Positions 35,998-45,820 are shown, counted from the first letter of the stretch. The stretch: 64,000 nucleotides of DNA from Psychrobacter sp. FDAARGOS_221 (GCF_002313155.2 NZ_NWFK02000001.1:1674001-1738000); one strand, 5' to 3'. Notes: generated from the sequence alone by a model not told the origin. Numbers and translations: made by a program.

Positions 35998-37284
35998 ATG
36001 CCCGCCAGCCCACTTTCTGCCCTAAAAACATTATCACCAAGTACCTTAAGCCACGCCGGCTACTTAGCGGTCGCCAAGACCCGCGCCAAAGCATTACACG
36101 CTTTATCATTAGTTATTACTGTTCCTAGACCTCAATTATTTATTGGTGAGCAGTCGTGCTATGAATTATGCGATATGATGATTAATGAAGGCGCAACCAA
36201 CATCTTGATTGTTACCGATGCGGTGTTAAACAAATTGGGTGTCCCTGAAAAAGTTACCACTTATCTTGAACAAAAAAACATCAGCTATCACTTATTTGAT
36301 GGCATCACGCCAGATCCCACTTTTAGTGTGGTTGAAGAAGGCTTAAGCCGCTCTGTTGAAAATAACTGTGATGCGATATTGGCACTGGGCGGGGGCTCTG
36401 TGATTGACGCGTCAAAAATCATTGCTATCAGTCAAGCCACTGGCCGCAAACCTAAAAAACTGATGGGGATTTTGAAGGCCACTGAATGTATGCCGCTATA
36501 TTGTATCCCAACCACTGCTGGTACTGGCTCAGAAGCCACGTTGGGCGCGGTAATTTCAGACGATAAAACTCACCAAAAATCATTGTCTATTGACCCAAGA
36601 ATGGTGCCTTTAGCGTCAGCAGTAGACCCTAGCATCATGCAAGGTATGCCGCCACGTATCACCGCAGACACTGGTATTGACGTATTAACCCATGCCCTAG
36701 AAGCGTGGATGAGTGCGACGGCCAACAGTGAAACTGATTATTACGCCGCCTCTGCTACTCGCGCAGTCATGCAGTACCTACCGGTTGCGTACCAAAACGG
36801 TTCAGACCTAAAAGCTCGCGAACAAATGGGCATCGCCGCTCATTATGGTGGTATCGCCTTTAACAAGGCAGGTCTAGGCTATGTGCATGGCATCGCACAC
36901 CAATTGGGCGCTTTTTACGGCATCCCGCACGGCCGCGCGAATGCCATCGTCTTACCTTATATCCTAGATGCCAACCGTGATGTTAGCAAAGAAAGACTGG
37001 CAGCATTAGCCAGAAAAACCGGCGTTGTGAACCCTGACCAGCCTCAAGCTGACGATGATGACGCTGCTGATTATTTAATCGCTCAGGTGAAGCGTTTGAT
37101 CGAAGAGGTCAATATTGATCGCACGGTTGATGGTATTAACCCAGCTGACTTTAAGAAGATAGCAAAAGGCGCCGCCAAAGAAGTCAGAGACACTTACACC
37201 GTGCCTCAGTACTTTACCACGGCTCAGATTGTTGCCATTTTGAATAAAATTAAAGCGGCTAGCGATTCACTGAGCGCTCAGTAG
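35998..37284 (+). CDS. Iron-containing (group III) alcohol dehydrogenase
   Basis: A 428-residue NAD(P)-dependent dehydrogenase. The cofactor loop is GGGSVIDASK (131-140), PTTAGTGSEAT follows, and the metal ligands expected from FucO spacing are Asp228, His232, His297 and His311 (in TGIDVLTHALEAW and GYVHGIAHQLGAFYGIPHGR). An extra N-terminal segment of about 35 residues precedes the first beta strand. AAAAGGA precedes the ATG and a terminator follows. The substrate is unknown; neighbouring redox genes give no specific hint. Confidence 0.92.
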   Translation: MPASPLSALKTLSPSTLSHAGYLAVAKTRAKALHALSLVITVPRPQLFIGEQSCYELCDMMINEGATNILIVTDAVLNKLGVPEKVTTYLEQKNISYHLFDGITPDPTFSVVEEGLSRSVENNCDAILALGGGSVIDASKIIAISQATGRKPKKLMGILKATECMPLYCIPTTAGTGSEATLGAVISDDKTHQKSLSIDPRMVPLASAVDPSIMQGMPPRITADTGIDVLTHALEAWMSATANSETDYYAASATRAVMQYLPVAYQNGSDLKAREQMGIAAHYGGIAFNKAGLGYVHGIAHQLGAFYGIPHGRANAIVLPYILDANRDVSKERLAALARKTGVVNPDQPQADDDDAADYLIAQVKRLIEEVNIDRTVDGINPADFKKIAKGAAKEVRDTYTVPQYFTTAQIVAILNKIKAASDSLSAQ

Positions 37285-37303
37285 CATTTAGCTCGTTATA
37301 CCT

Positions 37304-37344
37304 AAAAAGCCATAGTCGGTCTAACTGACTATGGCTTTTTATTT
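37304..37344 (+). terminator. Intrinsic terminator after the alcohol dehydrogenase
   Basis: Stem AAAAAGCCATAGTC / GACTATGGCTTTTT, 20 bp after the stop. Confidence 0.9.
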
Positions 37345-37507
37345 GTTAGGTCTAAACTCTGCCTCTATAGTCAGCGAACTACTAAACAGTTACGGTGTTA
37401 ACCTCGCTAAGCCTACATTTGTAGTACTTGCGCTCGATTGCCTTGTAACCACTTTAGACTTCTTTGACTATATTAAAAATTAGCCCTTAAAAGCTCAGCT
37501 GTTTAGC

Positions 37508-38434
37508 TTATAGTATAGCGGCCTGCTGCAAGCGCTGATCCCAGTAAGGATTGTCGCCAATTTGTTCAATAATAAAGTCAATAAAAAAGCGACAGCGCTG
37601 AGACACATAACGGTTCTTTGGATAAACCGCATAGGCATTGATAGTGGGCAACTCATAGTCGGTCATCAAAGGTATCAAGGTGCCGTCCAACAAAGCTTCA
37701 TAAGCAATAAAAGTGGGAATAAAGGCGATACCATGACCTTTTGCCGCCATTTTTACCAAAAAATCTCCGTTATTGGCTTTAATACTCGAGGTTGTATTGA
37801 GTCGGTGTTGCTGCTGATCACTATCAATTAATAGCAAACTGCTTTGCTTGGCTAGTCCATACTGCAGAAAATCATGCGTTTGCAACGTCTCCAAACTGGT
37901 TGGCATACCCGCTTTAGCAATATAATCAGGGCTGGCACACAGTACATAGCGAATCTCAGTCAAGCGTCTGGCTTGATAACTCGAATCCTTGAGCTCCCCA
38001 ATACGTATGCCAAGCTCATAGCCCTCCTCTACCAGATCGACATGACGGTCAGAAAAATCAAGCTCAAAGGCTAAGTTCGGATGCTGCTTAGCATAACGAT
38101 CAATCAAATCACTTAAATGCATCAAGCCAAATGATAATGGCGCGGTCATCTTTAGTGTGCCCTCAATATGCGCCTTTACCCCGCTGATTTCCTCATTGAG
38201 AATATCAACGTCACTTAATATATTACGAGCTTGCTCATAATACTGACGGCCAGCATCTGTCAGGGTTGAGTTACGTGTGGTACGGCTGATTAGCTGCGCA
38301 TTTAATCGGGTTTCCAACTCTTTTAAACGACGACTGGCAGCTGATTTGGCAATGTCTAGTTGTTCAGCGGCTTTGGTAATACTGCCGGCTTCAACAATAC
38401 GAATAAATAGGCACATATCTTCAAACTGTCCCAT
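37508..38434 (-). CDS. LysR-family transcriptional regulator
   Basis: A 308-residue regulator: winged helix-turn-helix at about 3-62 (DMCLFIRIVEAGSITKAAEQLDIAKSAASRRLKELE), then a substrate-binding domain with LKMTAPLSFGLMHL and the C-terminal IAFIPTFIAYEAL region, of the CrgA/AaeR-like branch. GAAAGGGAG precedes the ATG. It is divergent from the DoxX gene 296 bp away, which is the likeliest target by LysR habit. Confidence 0.9.
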   Translation of the reverse strand: MGQFEDMCLFIRIVEAGSITKAAEQLDIAKSAASRRLKELETRLNAQLISRTTRNSTLTDAGRQYYEQARNILSDVDILNEEISGVKAHIEGTLKMTAPLSFGLMHLSDLIDRYAKQHPNLAFELDFSDRHVDLVEEGYELGIRIGELKDSSYQARRLTEIRYVLCASPDYIAKAGMPTSLETLQTHDFLQYGLAKQSSLLLIDSDQQQHRLNTTSSIKANNGDFLVKMAAKGHGIAFIPTFIAYEALLDGTLIPLMTDYELPTINAYAVYPKNRYVSQRCRFFIDFIIEQIGDNPYWDQRLQQAAIL

Positions 38435-38730
38435 TAGTGGTCTCCCTTTCTTCCAGCTGTCATGATTGATTTGTATACTTGCATATGTTTGGATATAGAT
38501 AATTGTTTTTGTTGATTATTTTTTATTGATTGTGTGCTTAATGAGCGACTCTCTCAACCCTTGGCCCACACATCCAGATAAGTTATTCTGCATCATTGTT
38601 CTCATAAAGAGAACTATTATTTGCAATAATCAGGGTTTAATTTATATTCGTCAACAATTAACATATGCCCATTGTTAAACGCTATTAAATATAAACACTT
38701 TTTTATTAATTATTTTTTTTGGAGAACATT

Positions 38731-39111
38731 ATGGATAAGTTTTACGATATCAGCGCACCAATTGGCCGTTTTTTATTAACCGCTATTTTCATTTATTCAG
38801 GTCTTGGTAAAATTTCTAGCTATGCGGCGACTCAAGGCTATATGGAAGCAATGAACATACCTGGCTTTATCTTACCGTTGGTAATCATCTTAGAAGTATT
38901 TGGTGGTCTAGCAGTTCTAGTTGGCTTTAAAGCCCGTGCTATCGCTTTCTTATTGGCTGGTTTTAGTATCCTATCAGCGATTATTTTCCACCCATTCAGC
39001 GATCCAGAACAGCAAAACCACTTCTTGAAAAACATTGCAATGGCAGGTGGTTTCTTAATGATTGTTGCTCATGGCCCAGGTCCATTATCATTTGACGCAC
39101 GTCATAAGTAA
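38731..39111 (+). CDS. DoxX family membrane protein
   Basis: A 126-residue protein with four hydrophobic segments and the DoxX pattern (RFLLTAIFIYSGLGKI, VLVGFKARAIAFLLAGF, FLKNIAMAGGFLMIVAHGPG). Proteins of this group act in redox or thiol stress at the membrane. The ATG at 38731 has GGAGA at good spacing; the frame is open from 38719. It is divergent from a LysR regulator. Confidence 0.9.
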   Translation: MDKFYDISAPIGRFLLTAIFIYSGLGKISSYAATQGYMEAMNIPGFILPLVIILEVFGGLAVLVGFKARAIAFLLAGFSILSAIIFHPFSDPEQQNHFLKNIAMAGGFLMIVAHGPGPLSFDARHK

Positions 39112-39806
39112 GCTGCTTTGAGGGGTGATTTGATGGATGATGCATAGGTTCACTATCAGACTTTAACACCCCCTCAATCATTGGCCGCTTAATTGTCACT
39201 GAACGCTTAATTTAAGTCCTACAGCCTCTACCCTTATTAAGGTGTATGAGGCTGTATTGTTTTAGGTATCAACAAATCAATCATTAAGTGCTGCTACGCC
39301 AAACAGCCCTTACTATTAGTTTCTTTTATTAACTGAATAACAACCCAAATGAGTTATCAGTTAATGCATAATAATCGCCATAATTTAATGTTGACAATAT
39401 AAACCTGCCCACAAGCAACACAGTGCCGATTATGCCTAGCGCATAACCCATTGATTGAGCTGGTGCACAGGTTTATTTTTATTTTATTTGTGCCGTTTTG
39501 CACCTTTGCTTTGCGTTATTATTAATAGTTTGTAACCATAGTCCTATTTATATTTACAACCATAACCTCTAATAACAAGGGTATCTCTAACGTTAATTAA
39601 GATCGAACAAGATAAGCATTCATTAATAAGAATAAGCGCCTCCCTGTGAGGTCTTATTTAAACCTGAATAAGGACTGTTGCTCATCTTTTTCGCTTAACG
39701 TTAGTATTATTGATAGAGCACTTATAAAACTTATAAATGTTAAAGCTTTTATCTAATTTATCCACTTACCTATTTATCATGACAATGAATAAGGAGTTAT
39801 TGGGTT
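39112..39806. other. Long gene-free region between doxX and the FMN reductase
   Basis: 695 bp with no credible reading frame. A hairpin at 39220-39262 (ACAGCCTC / GAGGCTGT then TTGTTTT) is the doxX terminator. The remainder is AT-rich and must include the promoter for the FMN reductase-YoaK pair. It is unusually long for this window and could hide a small RNA. Confidence 0.4.
39220..39262 (+). terminator. Probable terminator after doxX
   Basis: Stem ACAGCCTC / GAGGCTGT with an imperfect inner part (TACC / GGTG) and a T-rich tail, 109 bp after the doxX stop. Confidence 0.6.
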
Positions 39807-40349
39807 ATGCAATCAAAGAAACTGGCGTTAATTATTGGCAGTTTGCGTAAACAGTCTATCAACCGTCAAGTGGCTGAGTATATCTGCTCGCAGTTGCCGG
39901 CGCATATTGAAGTTGAAGAGATTAATATCGCGACACTACCGCTATACAATCAAGATTATGATCAACAGCAAATTGACAGCTATGATGCAGTGCGTAAGCA
40001 AATTAAAAATGCCGATGCCATCTTAATCGTCACCCCTGAGCACAACCGTACGCTACCGGCTGCACTAAAAAATATCATTGATATCGGCTCTCGCCCGCAT
40101 GGTGATAGCGCCTGGGATAATAAAAAAATAGCCATAGCCACCGCGTCACCTGGTAGATATGGGGCCATTAACTGCGGCGTTGATCTACGAAAAGTCATGC
40201 ACAGCTTACATACTAGAGTGATGAATCAGCCAGAAGTTTATTTAAACAATGCCGATAAGAGTTTGAGTAATGGTGCGGTTAGTGACGAACACACTCAGGC
40301 ATTTTTACAAAAATTTTCTGCTGCATTAACTCAGTTTATAGAGGAATAA
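39807..40349 (+). CDS. NADPH-dependent FMN reductase
   Basis: A 180-residue flavodoxin-fold reductase: phosphate loop GSLRKQSINRQVAEYI (11-26) and the substrate/flavin loop TPEHNRTLPAALKNIIDIGSR, as in the NAD(P)H-dependent quinone/FMN reductase family (ArsH/ChrR/Azr type). AAGGAG lies upstream of the ATG. The stop is one base before the next gene's ATG, so the two are an operon. Confidence 0.9.
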   Translation: MQSKKLALIIGSLRKQSINRQVAEYICSQLPAHIEVEEINIATLPLYNQDYDQQQIDSYDAVRKQIKNADAILIVTPEHNRTLPAALKNIIDIGSRPHGDSAWDNKKIAIATASPGRYGAINCGVDLRKVMHSLHTRVMNQPEVYLNNADKSLSNGAVSDEHTQAFLQKFSAALTQFIEE

Positions 40350-40350
40350 T

Positions 40351-41091
40351 ATGAGTGATAACACCAATACTGATGAGAATAAGCCAATCTCAGAGAAGCC
40401 TTTGTGGAAACGCTATGAAGCAACCATCTTACTGACCATGGTCGGAGGCGCCATTAACACCATCGGTTTTGTGGCGTTATTGGGCTTCTTCACCAACCAC
40501 GTCACGGGAAACTTGGTAATGGCCGGTGGTGGGCTGGTCAAAGACGATAAGGGTTTATGGATTAAACTTGGGGCATTACCCGTGTTCATCCTGACCGTTA
40601 TTATTACCCAGCGTATTATTAATACCAGACGCGAAGGTCAGCCTATTCTCAGCCAATTACTATTTACCGAGGCGCTGTTTTTAACTGCGTTTATGATTTC
40701 GGCATTGGCTTTTGGTCCATTTAATACGGCTGGTGCTATTGACGTTGCCATCACAGGCTTTTTGGGCTTAATGGCATTTGCGATTCGTAACACTGCCAGC
40801 CGTGGCGTGATGGGCAAATCTCGTCCAACGCTACTGATGACCGGTAACACCACTCAGTTGGGTATCGACTTATCTGATTATGTGTTTAACCGTACTAAGT
40901 GTAATATGGAGAGCTTAAAGTACAGCTCGACGGTTGTGCTTAGCTTCGTATTTGGTGCCTTCATCGGTGCTGTGTTCTATTTGCACACGGGCTTCTGGTC
41001 GATCGCACCTTTTGTTGTGGCGGTTTTATACTTAGCATTTAAAGCGCGTGATACCGAGTATTTAAAGCAGCAAAATATGTACACCAAATAA
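40351..41091 (+). CDS. YoaK/DUF1275 family membrane protein
   Basis: A 246-residue protein with six or so membrane segments. TMVGGAINTIGFVALLGFFTNHVTGNLVMAG is the family's N-terminal signature, and RPTLLMTGNTTQLGIDL the second. It may transport an unknown small solute. GAGGAATA at the end of the upstream gene serves as ribosome site, and a strong terminator follows. Confidence 0.88.
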   Translation: MSDNTNTDENKPISEKPLWKRYEATILLTMVGGAINTIGFVALLGFFTNHVTGNLVMAGGGLVKDDKGLWIKLGALPVFILTVIITQRIINTRREGQPILSQLLFTEALFLTAFMISALAFGPFNTAGAIDVAITGFLGLMAFAIRNTASRGVMGKSRPTLLMTGNTTQLGIDLSDYVFNRTKCNMESLKYSSTVVLSFVFGAFIGAVFYLHTGFWSIAPFVVAVLYLAFKARDTEYLKQQNMYTK

Positions 41092-41120
41092 GTGTCTGTG
41101 TTTTAAATAACCCGTTAAAT

Positions 41121-41161
41121 AAAAAGCCCTTTGCTATCCACTAGCAAAGGGCTTTTTGTTT
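41121..41161 (+). terminator. Intrinsic terminator after the YoaK-like gene
   Basis: Perfect stem AAAAAGCCCTTTGCTA / TAGCAAAGGGCTTTTT. Confidence 0.93.
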
Positions 41162-41375
41162 AGGGTCTAGATGACGCTGTAGACGTAAAGCAGATACCTG
41201 CCTGCATTATAATTTACATTACTTACAAAGCATAACTAAACAATAGCAAGCCATAGATAGCATTTAGCTGTCTAGCTGCTATTCTAATAGATGGAATATG
41301 AGGCATGCTCTAAGCGAACAGGCATTGACCTCCTCCGAGCGGAACTTATTTCTAATAGCTTAGTGCTAATAACTT

Positions 41376-41415
41376 AGTATTAGTATTAGTATTAGTATTA
41401 GTTTTAGTATTAGTT
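41376..41415 (+). repeat. TTAGTA hexamer tandem repeat
   Basis: About six copies of the hexamer TTAGTA (one diverged to TTAGTT), ending some 40 bp before the isochorismatase-like gene. The tract is in the promoter/leader, so copy-number change could alter expression. The 364-bp spacer in which it lies (41092-41455) holds no gene. Confidence 0.75.
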
Positions 41416-41455
41416 AAAAAAGAAGAATCCATCAGAAAAAAAGGAATAGAGTAAT

Positions 41456-42145
41456 ATGTTTAAGCCAAAACTCAAAAAAGACAAATCAAAAAAAATGGAT
41501 CCAAAACTAAAAACTGATGACAAACTATATAACCGCTTATCAGTAGATGACGCTGTTGTACTATTGGTTGATCACCAAACCGGTCTGCTATCACTGGCGC
41601 GTGATATGCCAGCAGCTGATTTTCAAAACAACGTATTAGGCTTAGCAAAAGCAGCGAAATACTTTGATCTACCAACCATCTTAACCACTAGCTTTGAAGA
41701 TGGTCCAAATGGTCCATTAATGCCTCAGATTAAAGATATGTTCCCTGATGCGGACTACATTGCTCGTCCAGGTCAGATTAATGCTTGGGATAATGAAGAA
41801 TTTGTTAAAGCTATTGAAAAAACAGGCCGTAAGCAGCTGATTATCGCTGGTATCGTTACCGAAGTCTGTGTTGCTTTCCCAGCTCTAGCAGCTGCAAAAG
41901 CAGGCTATGATGTATTCGTAGTAACCGATGCGTCTGGTACCTTTAATAATGTGACTCGCGATGCCGCTTGGATGCGTATGCAAAAAGAAGGTATCGAGCT
42001 GATGTCATGGTTCGCGGTTGCCTGTGAGCTAGCACGTGACTGGCGTGTGGATATGGAAGGATTAGCCAATCTATTCCACGACTCAATCCCAGAGTATGGT
42101 CCACTAATGGACAGCTATAGCGCAGCTCAAGGTGCTAAAAAATAA
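41456..42145 (+). CDS. Isochorismatase-like cysteine hydrolase (YcaC type)
   Basis: A 229-residue alpha/beta hydrolase of the cysteine-hydrolase family. LLVDHQTGLLSL carries Asp39, and IIAGIVTEVCVAFPA the nucleophile Cys138; FIARPGQINAW-like sequence lies between. YcaC relatives act on unknown amides or esters. A lysine-rich N-terminal leader of about 20 residues (FKPKLKKDKSKK) is unusual; ATG 41495 would remove most of it but AAGGAA favours 41456. Confidence 0.88.
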   Translation: MFKPKLKKDKSKKMDPKLKTDDKLYNRLSVDDAVVLLVDHQTGLLSLARDMPAADFQNNVLGLAKAAKYFDLPTILTTSFEDGPNGPLMPQIKDMFPDADYIARPGQINAWDNEEFVKAIEKTGRKQLIIAGIVTEVCVAFPALAAAKAGYDVFVVTDASGTFNNVTRDAAWMRMQKEGIELMSWFAVACELARDWRVDMEGLANLFHDSIPEYGPLMDSYSAAQGAKK

Positions 42146-42181
42146 GCACCAAAACTAAACCTTTTGGCTATTAAGCGCAAT

Positions 42182-42217
42182 AAAAAATGCCCGATTATTT
42201 AATCGGGCATTTTTTTG
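42182..42217 (+). terminator. Intrinsic terminator after the isochorismatase-like gene
   Basis: Perfect stem AAATGCCCGATTA / TAATCGGGCATTT with a T-tract. Confidence 0.92.
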
Positions 42218-42342
42218 ATGTCTTGTTTTACGTCTTATTTTATGTTTTATCACTGATACCTTTATTAGATAGCTAACTTTTAATGGCTAGCATCGTCTAA
42301 AGCATATCTGTTTAAAGCTCAATAAATATTAAAGCTTAGCAC

Positions 42343-42669
42343 TTATGGCGTAGCATTGTGGAATACTGAGTTGTCTTGATACTCAGGATGCTTATCAATG
42401 TAAGACTTCACAAATGGACAGATTGGCTTCACGCGTAAGTTCTTCGCTGCCGCATCATCTAACAAATACTTCACAAAGTATCCAGCAATACCACGTCCGC
42501 CTAACTCTTTAGGAACAAACGTGTGTAGATAGGCAATGCCCTTCTCGCCTTGGCTAGTAGTAAAGTATTCATAGTCTTCAAAAGCAACGTGACCGTCGAC
42601 ATGAATTTCAAAACGGCTTTCTTCTTTATTATCAATGACGTCATAATTTGGTTGTGGTTTGTCTGACAT
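42343..42669 (-). CDS. GNAT-like small N-acetyltransferase (COG2388 type)
   Basis: A 108-residue single-domain acetyltransferase of the YjdJ/NATD1 kind: RFEIHVDGHVAFEDYEYF, HTFVPKELGGRGIAGYFVKYLLDDA (acetyl-CoA loop GGRGIA) and PICPFVKSYIDKHPEYQD. The family's acceptor is unknown. AGAGAGGATATT precedes the ATG. It is transcribed against its neighbours. Confidence 0.88.
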   Translation of the reverse strand: MSDKPQPNYDVIDNKEESRFEIHVDGHVAFEDYEYFTTSQGEKGIAYLHTFVPKELGGRGIAGYFVKYLLDDAAAKNLRVKPICPFVKSYIDKHPEYQDNSVFHNATP

Positions 42670-42919
42670 AATATCCTCTCTTGTTATTTAATTTTGGATT
42701 GAAATATTTATTTTAAATAAATGTGGCTTAATGAGTGGGCAGACACTTATGTTTGTCAATGTCATGACCACCAACATCACAGCTATCATAGCCAGTCATA
42801 GGCTTGTCGTCTAGTTTCACTGTGTACAGAAGCTTAACCATTTGTTACTTGAATTTTTTTATAAAGATATTATTATGTAGTTACATTAAATCTATATAGC
42901 TCTTTATGAAGGAGAGTTT

Positions 42920-43633
42920 ATGAAAACCGTTTATCATGCTGCAGGGTCTCGAGGTGGGTCTCACCATGGATGGCTAAAGAGTAAGCATACTTTTAGCTTT
43001 GCCGACTATTACAACCCACAACGAGTCGGCTTTGGTGCCTTACGCGTAATCAATGACGACCATGTCGATGGCGGTACAGGTTTTGGTGATCACTCGCATG
43101 CCAATATGGAGATTATCAGTATCCCTTTATCTGGCAAGCTGATGCATGGCGACAGCATGGGCAACCATGGGGTGATTGAAAGTGGTGAAATTCAGGTCAT
43201 GTCTGCTGGTACCGGTATCGTTCATTCTGAGATGAATGGTGATGATGAGAAACCGGTTAAGTTTTTGCAGATATGGGTTGTGCCCAACACCTTAGATGTT
43301 GAGCCGCGTTATCAGCAAAAGTGCTTGCGTGACTTATTGCAGCGCAACCAATTTAATCAAGTGCTGTCACCAGACCCTGAAGATGCAGGTGTCTGGATCT
43401 ATCAAAACGCTTGGTTCAGTATTGGTGAGTTTGATAAAGGCATCACCACCACTTATGCATTACGCAGCCCATTAAATGGGGTCTACGTCTTTGTCATCTC
43501 AGGCTCAGTGGTGATCAACGGTCACACCTTAGAAGGACGTGATGGTCTGGGTATTACCGATACCAAAAACTTTACGATGGATGTGATTGAAAATGCTCAG
43601 GTGCTGCTAATGGATGTACCAATGAGCTTTTAG
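42920..43633 (+). CDS. Pirin family protein (YhaK/YhhW-like)
   Basis: A 237-residue bicupin. The N-terminal cupin has the metal-site residues His58 and His60 (GDHSHANMEIIS) and His102, Glu104 (GTGIVHSEMNG). Members of this branch bind Fe/Cu and some have quercetin 2,3-dioxygenase activity. GAAGGAGAG precedes the ATG. A second, more distant pirin lies 287 bp downstream. Confidence 0.92.
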   Translation: MKTVYHAAGSRGGSHHGWLKSKHTFSFADYYNPQRVGFGALRVINDDHVDGGTGFGDHSHANMEIISIPLSGKLMHGDSMGNHGVIESGEIQVMSAGTGIVHSEMNGDDEKPVKFLQIWVVPNTLDVEPRYQQKCLRDLLQRNQFNQVLSPDPEDAGVWIYQNAWFSIGEFDKGITTTYALRSPLNGVYVFVISGSVVINGHTLEGRDGLGITDTKNFTMDVIENAQVLLMDVPMSF

Positions 43634-43920
43634 CTCAGCCGCTTGAGCTTATCATCAAAACTGATATAGTTTTAATAGTGATGACTGTTAACAGAGCATA
43701 AACAAATTCTTACTCAGTCATCCATCTAAATATCGACCAAATAGGCTACTGTAATACCTGATTTTGATCGCCTGTTTTTGTGGATATTTTTTGATAGTAT
43801 TTATTGATAATAGAAGATAAATTATTAGTAATACAAATAATTAGTAATATAAGACAGACTATAATTAATTTAATACAAATATCACAACGCTAATTTAAAC
43901 TTAACCATTAGAGGTAACTT

Positions 43921-44853
43921 ATGAAAACTGAAACACTTAAACCACGTATTGCAGATGTTGGTGGTATTCCTATCGCGCGCTTATTACCTAATAAAGGCAA
44001 GCAACCAATCGGCGCTTGGTGCTTTATGGACCATGCCGGCCCTGCTGAATTCGGTGATGATGAGGCCGGTATGCAAGTAGGCAGACACCCACACACCAAC
44101 TTACAGACGTTTAGTTGGATGATTGATGGTGAAGTGTTGCACAAAGACAGTATTGGTAACGAGCAAGTTATTACCAAATATCAAGTGAACGTAATGACAG
44201 CCGGTACGGGTAACGATCAAGGTATTAGTCATACTGAACAAAGTGTTTTCCCAGACACAGGCGGTTCACCTGAAGCATGGCGTGGCATGAACATGGTTCA
44301 ACTATGGATTGCCCTACCAACTGATCAAAAGATTGAGCGTAACTTCCACCACTATCCAGAGCTACCAAGCTGGAAAGAAGGCGATGCTGAATTTGTATTA
44401 ACCACAGGCAGCTACACCACACCAGGTGGCGACAGCTACGAAGCACCTACTATCCAATACTCAAAACTGCTTGGTTTAGATGTTAATTTAGTTGAAGACA
44501 CTGAAGTCTCTTTAGTATTAGAGCCTGGCATGGAATACGGTATCCTGATGGTGGTTGATGGTATCGAATATCAAGGCGAACAGTTCGAACAAAACGATTT
44601 AATCCGCTTTGATGACATCGAAGAGCAAACCGTCGTGAAAGTTAAAGGTAAAAAAGGCACTCGCTTTATGCTATTAGGCGGTGAACCTTTAAACCAAAAA
44701 GTATTGCTATGGTGGAACTTCGTTGCTGATAACAAAGAAGACATTGAGCAAGCGATTATTGACTGGAATAATAACCACCCTCGCTTTGGTAATGTTGACT
44801 CTGAGTTAAAACGCTTAGAAGCACCAGAATTACCTGAAGGCTTTAAAGAGTAA
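43921..44853 (+). CDS. Pirin family protein, second paralogue
   Basis: A 310-residue bicupin of the longer pirin branch. Metal ligands are His56 and His58 (GRHPHTNLQTFS), His104 and Glu106 (GISHTEQS). The second cupin (EYGILMVVDGIEYQGEQF) and the C-terminal VLLWWNFVADNKEDIEQAIIDW are typical. The AGAGGTAA site precedes the ATG. It shares little identity with the pirin upstream, so the two are not a recent duplication. Confidence 0.92.
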   Translation: MKTETLKPRIADVGGIPIARLLPNKGKQPIGAWCFMDHAGPAEFGDDEAGMQVGRHPHTNLQTFSWMIDGEVLHKDSIGNEQVITKYQVNVMTAGTGNDQGISHTEQSVFPDTGGSPEAWRGMNMVQLWIALPTDQKIERNFHHYPELPSWKEGDAEFVLTTGSYTTPGGDSYEAPTIQYSKLLGLDVNLVEDTEVSLVLEPGMEYGILMVVDGIEYQGEQFEQNDLIRFDDIEEQTVVKVKGKKGTRFMLLGGEPLNQKVLLWWNFVADNKEDIEQAIIDWNNNHPRFGNVDSELKRLEAPELPEGFKE

Positions 44854-45107
44854 CGTTTCACGTTAAATTAAAAAATAGCACTGTTTATAACAGATTGATG
44901 AAAGTAGGCTATTGTTAAAATATATTTACAAAAAAACAATAGCCGTTTTTGCCAAATCTTTTATAATAGCGTCATGTTATTTAGACCCACGTTAATTAAA
45001 CAAGTGTTATATAAACAATCGGATTATACAAACAACAGGATAGATTAAATCTGTGTTTGTGTTACCCAACCTTGTTATATAAAACCATACAATAATGGAG
45101 AACTGTT

Positions 45108-45719
45108 ATGTCAGACTTACAAACATTCCAAAAACTTGCTGAAGCTCGTCGTTCTGTTTATGCACTAAACGATCAACTACCAGTCTCAAAAGAAGAAGTT
45201 ATCAAGCTAGTTGAGCACGCTGTGCTACACACACCATCAGCGTTCAACTCTCAATCAACTCGTTTGGTTGTATTAATGGGTGAAGATCACAAAAAATTGT
45301 GGCAAATCACTGAAGACGAACTACGTAAAATCGTAAAAGATGACACTCAGTTCGAAGCAACTAAGCAAAAGCTTGAAGGCTTTAAAGCAGGCGCTGGTAC
45401 TGTATTATTCTTCGAAGACAACGCTGTTGTAGAGCATCTACAAGACCAGTTCGCTTTATACGCAGACCGTTTCCCAGTATGGGCAGAGCACACAAGCGCT
45501 ATGCATCAGTACGTTATCTGGACTGCACTAGCTAGCCTAAACATTGGTGCTAACCTACAGCATTACAGCCCAATCATCGATGAGCCAGTAGCTAAAGCTT
45601 GGAACATTGATTCTGACTGGAAACTAATCGCTCAGATGGTATTCGGCGGTATTTCAGAGCCAGCAGGCGACAAGCAGTATGCGCCACTTGAAACTCGCTT
45701 AAAAGTATACGGCAACTAA
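45108..45719 (+). CDS. Nitroreductase family FMN oxidoreductase
   Basis: A 203-residue nitroreductase of the short HBN1/YdgI-like branch: EARRSVYALN at the FMN phosphate site (13-22), APSAFNSQS-like TPSAFNSQSTRLVV, and MVFGGISEPAG near the C-terminus. It uses NAD(P)H to reduce nitro compounds or quinones. TGGAGAA precedes the ATG; a terminator follows. The neighbouring pirins, FMN reductase and DoxX suggest a shared oxidative or electrophile stress theme. Confidence 0.92.
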   Translation: MSDLQTFQKLAEARRSVYALNDQLPVSKEEVIKLVEHAVLHTPSAFNSQSTRLVVLMGEDHKKLWQITEDELRKIVKDDTQFEATKQKLEGFKAGAGTVLFFEDNAVVEHLQDQFALYADRFPVWAEHTSAMHQYVIWTALASLNIGANLQHYSPIIDEPVAKAWNIDSDWKLIAQMVFGGISEPAGDKQYAPLETRLKVYGN

Positions 45720-45783
45720 TTATTGCTGATATAGCGTATCAACATACTACTTAGTAAACTCTACTGGTAGTATGTTAGTAGAT

Positions 45784-45820
45784 AAAAAAGCAGCCCTGAG
45801 AAATCAGGGCTGCTTTTTTG
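45784..45820. terminator. Intrinsic terminator, possibly bidirectional
   Basis: Stem AAGCAGCCCTGA / TCAGGGCTGCTT flanked by A and T tracts; serves the nitroreductase and possibly the convergent SDR gene. Confidence 0.9.

Noticed and set aside
41376..41415. CRISPR or iteron origin
   Set aside because: Simple hexamer repeat without spacers, DnaA boxes or a rep gene.
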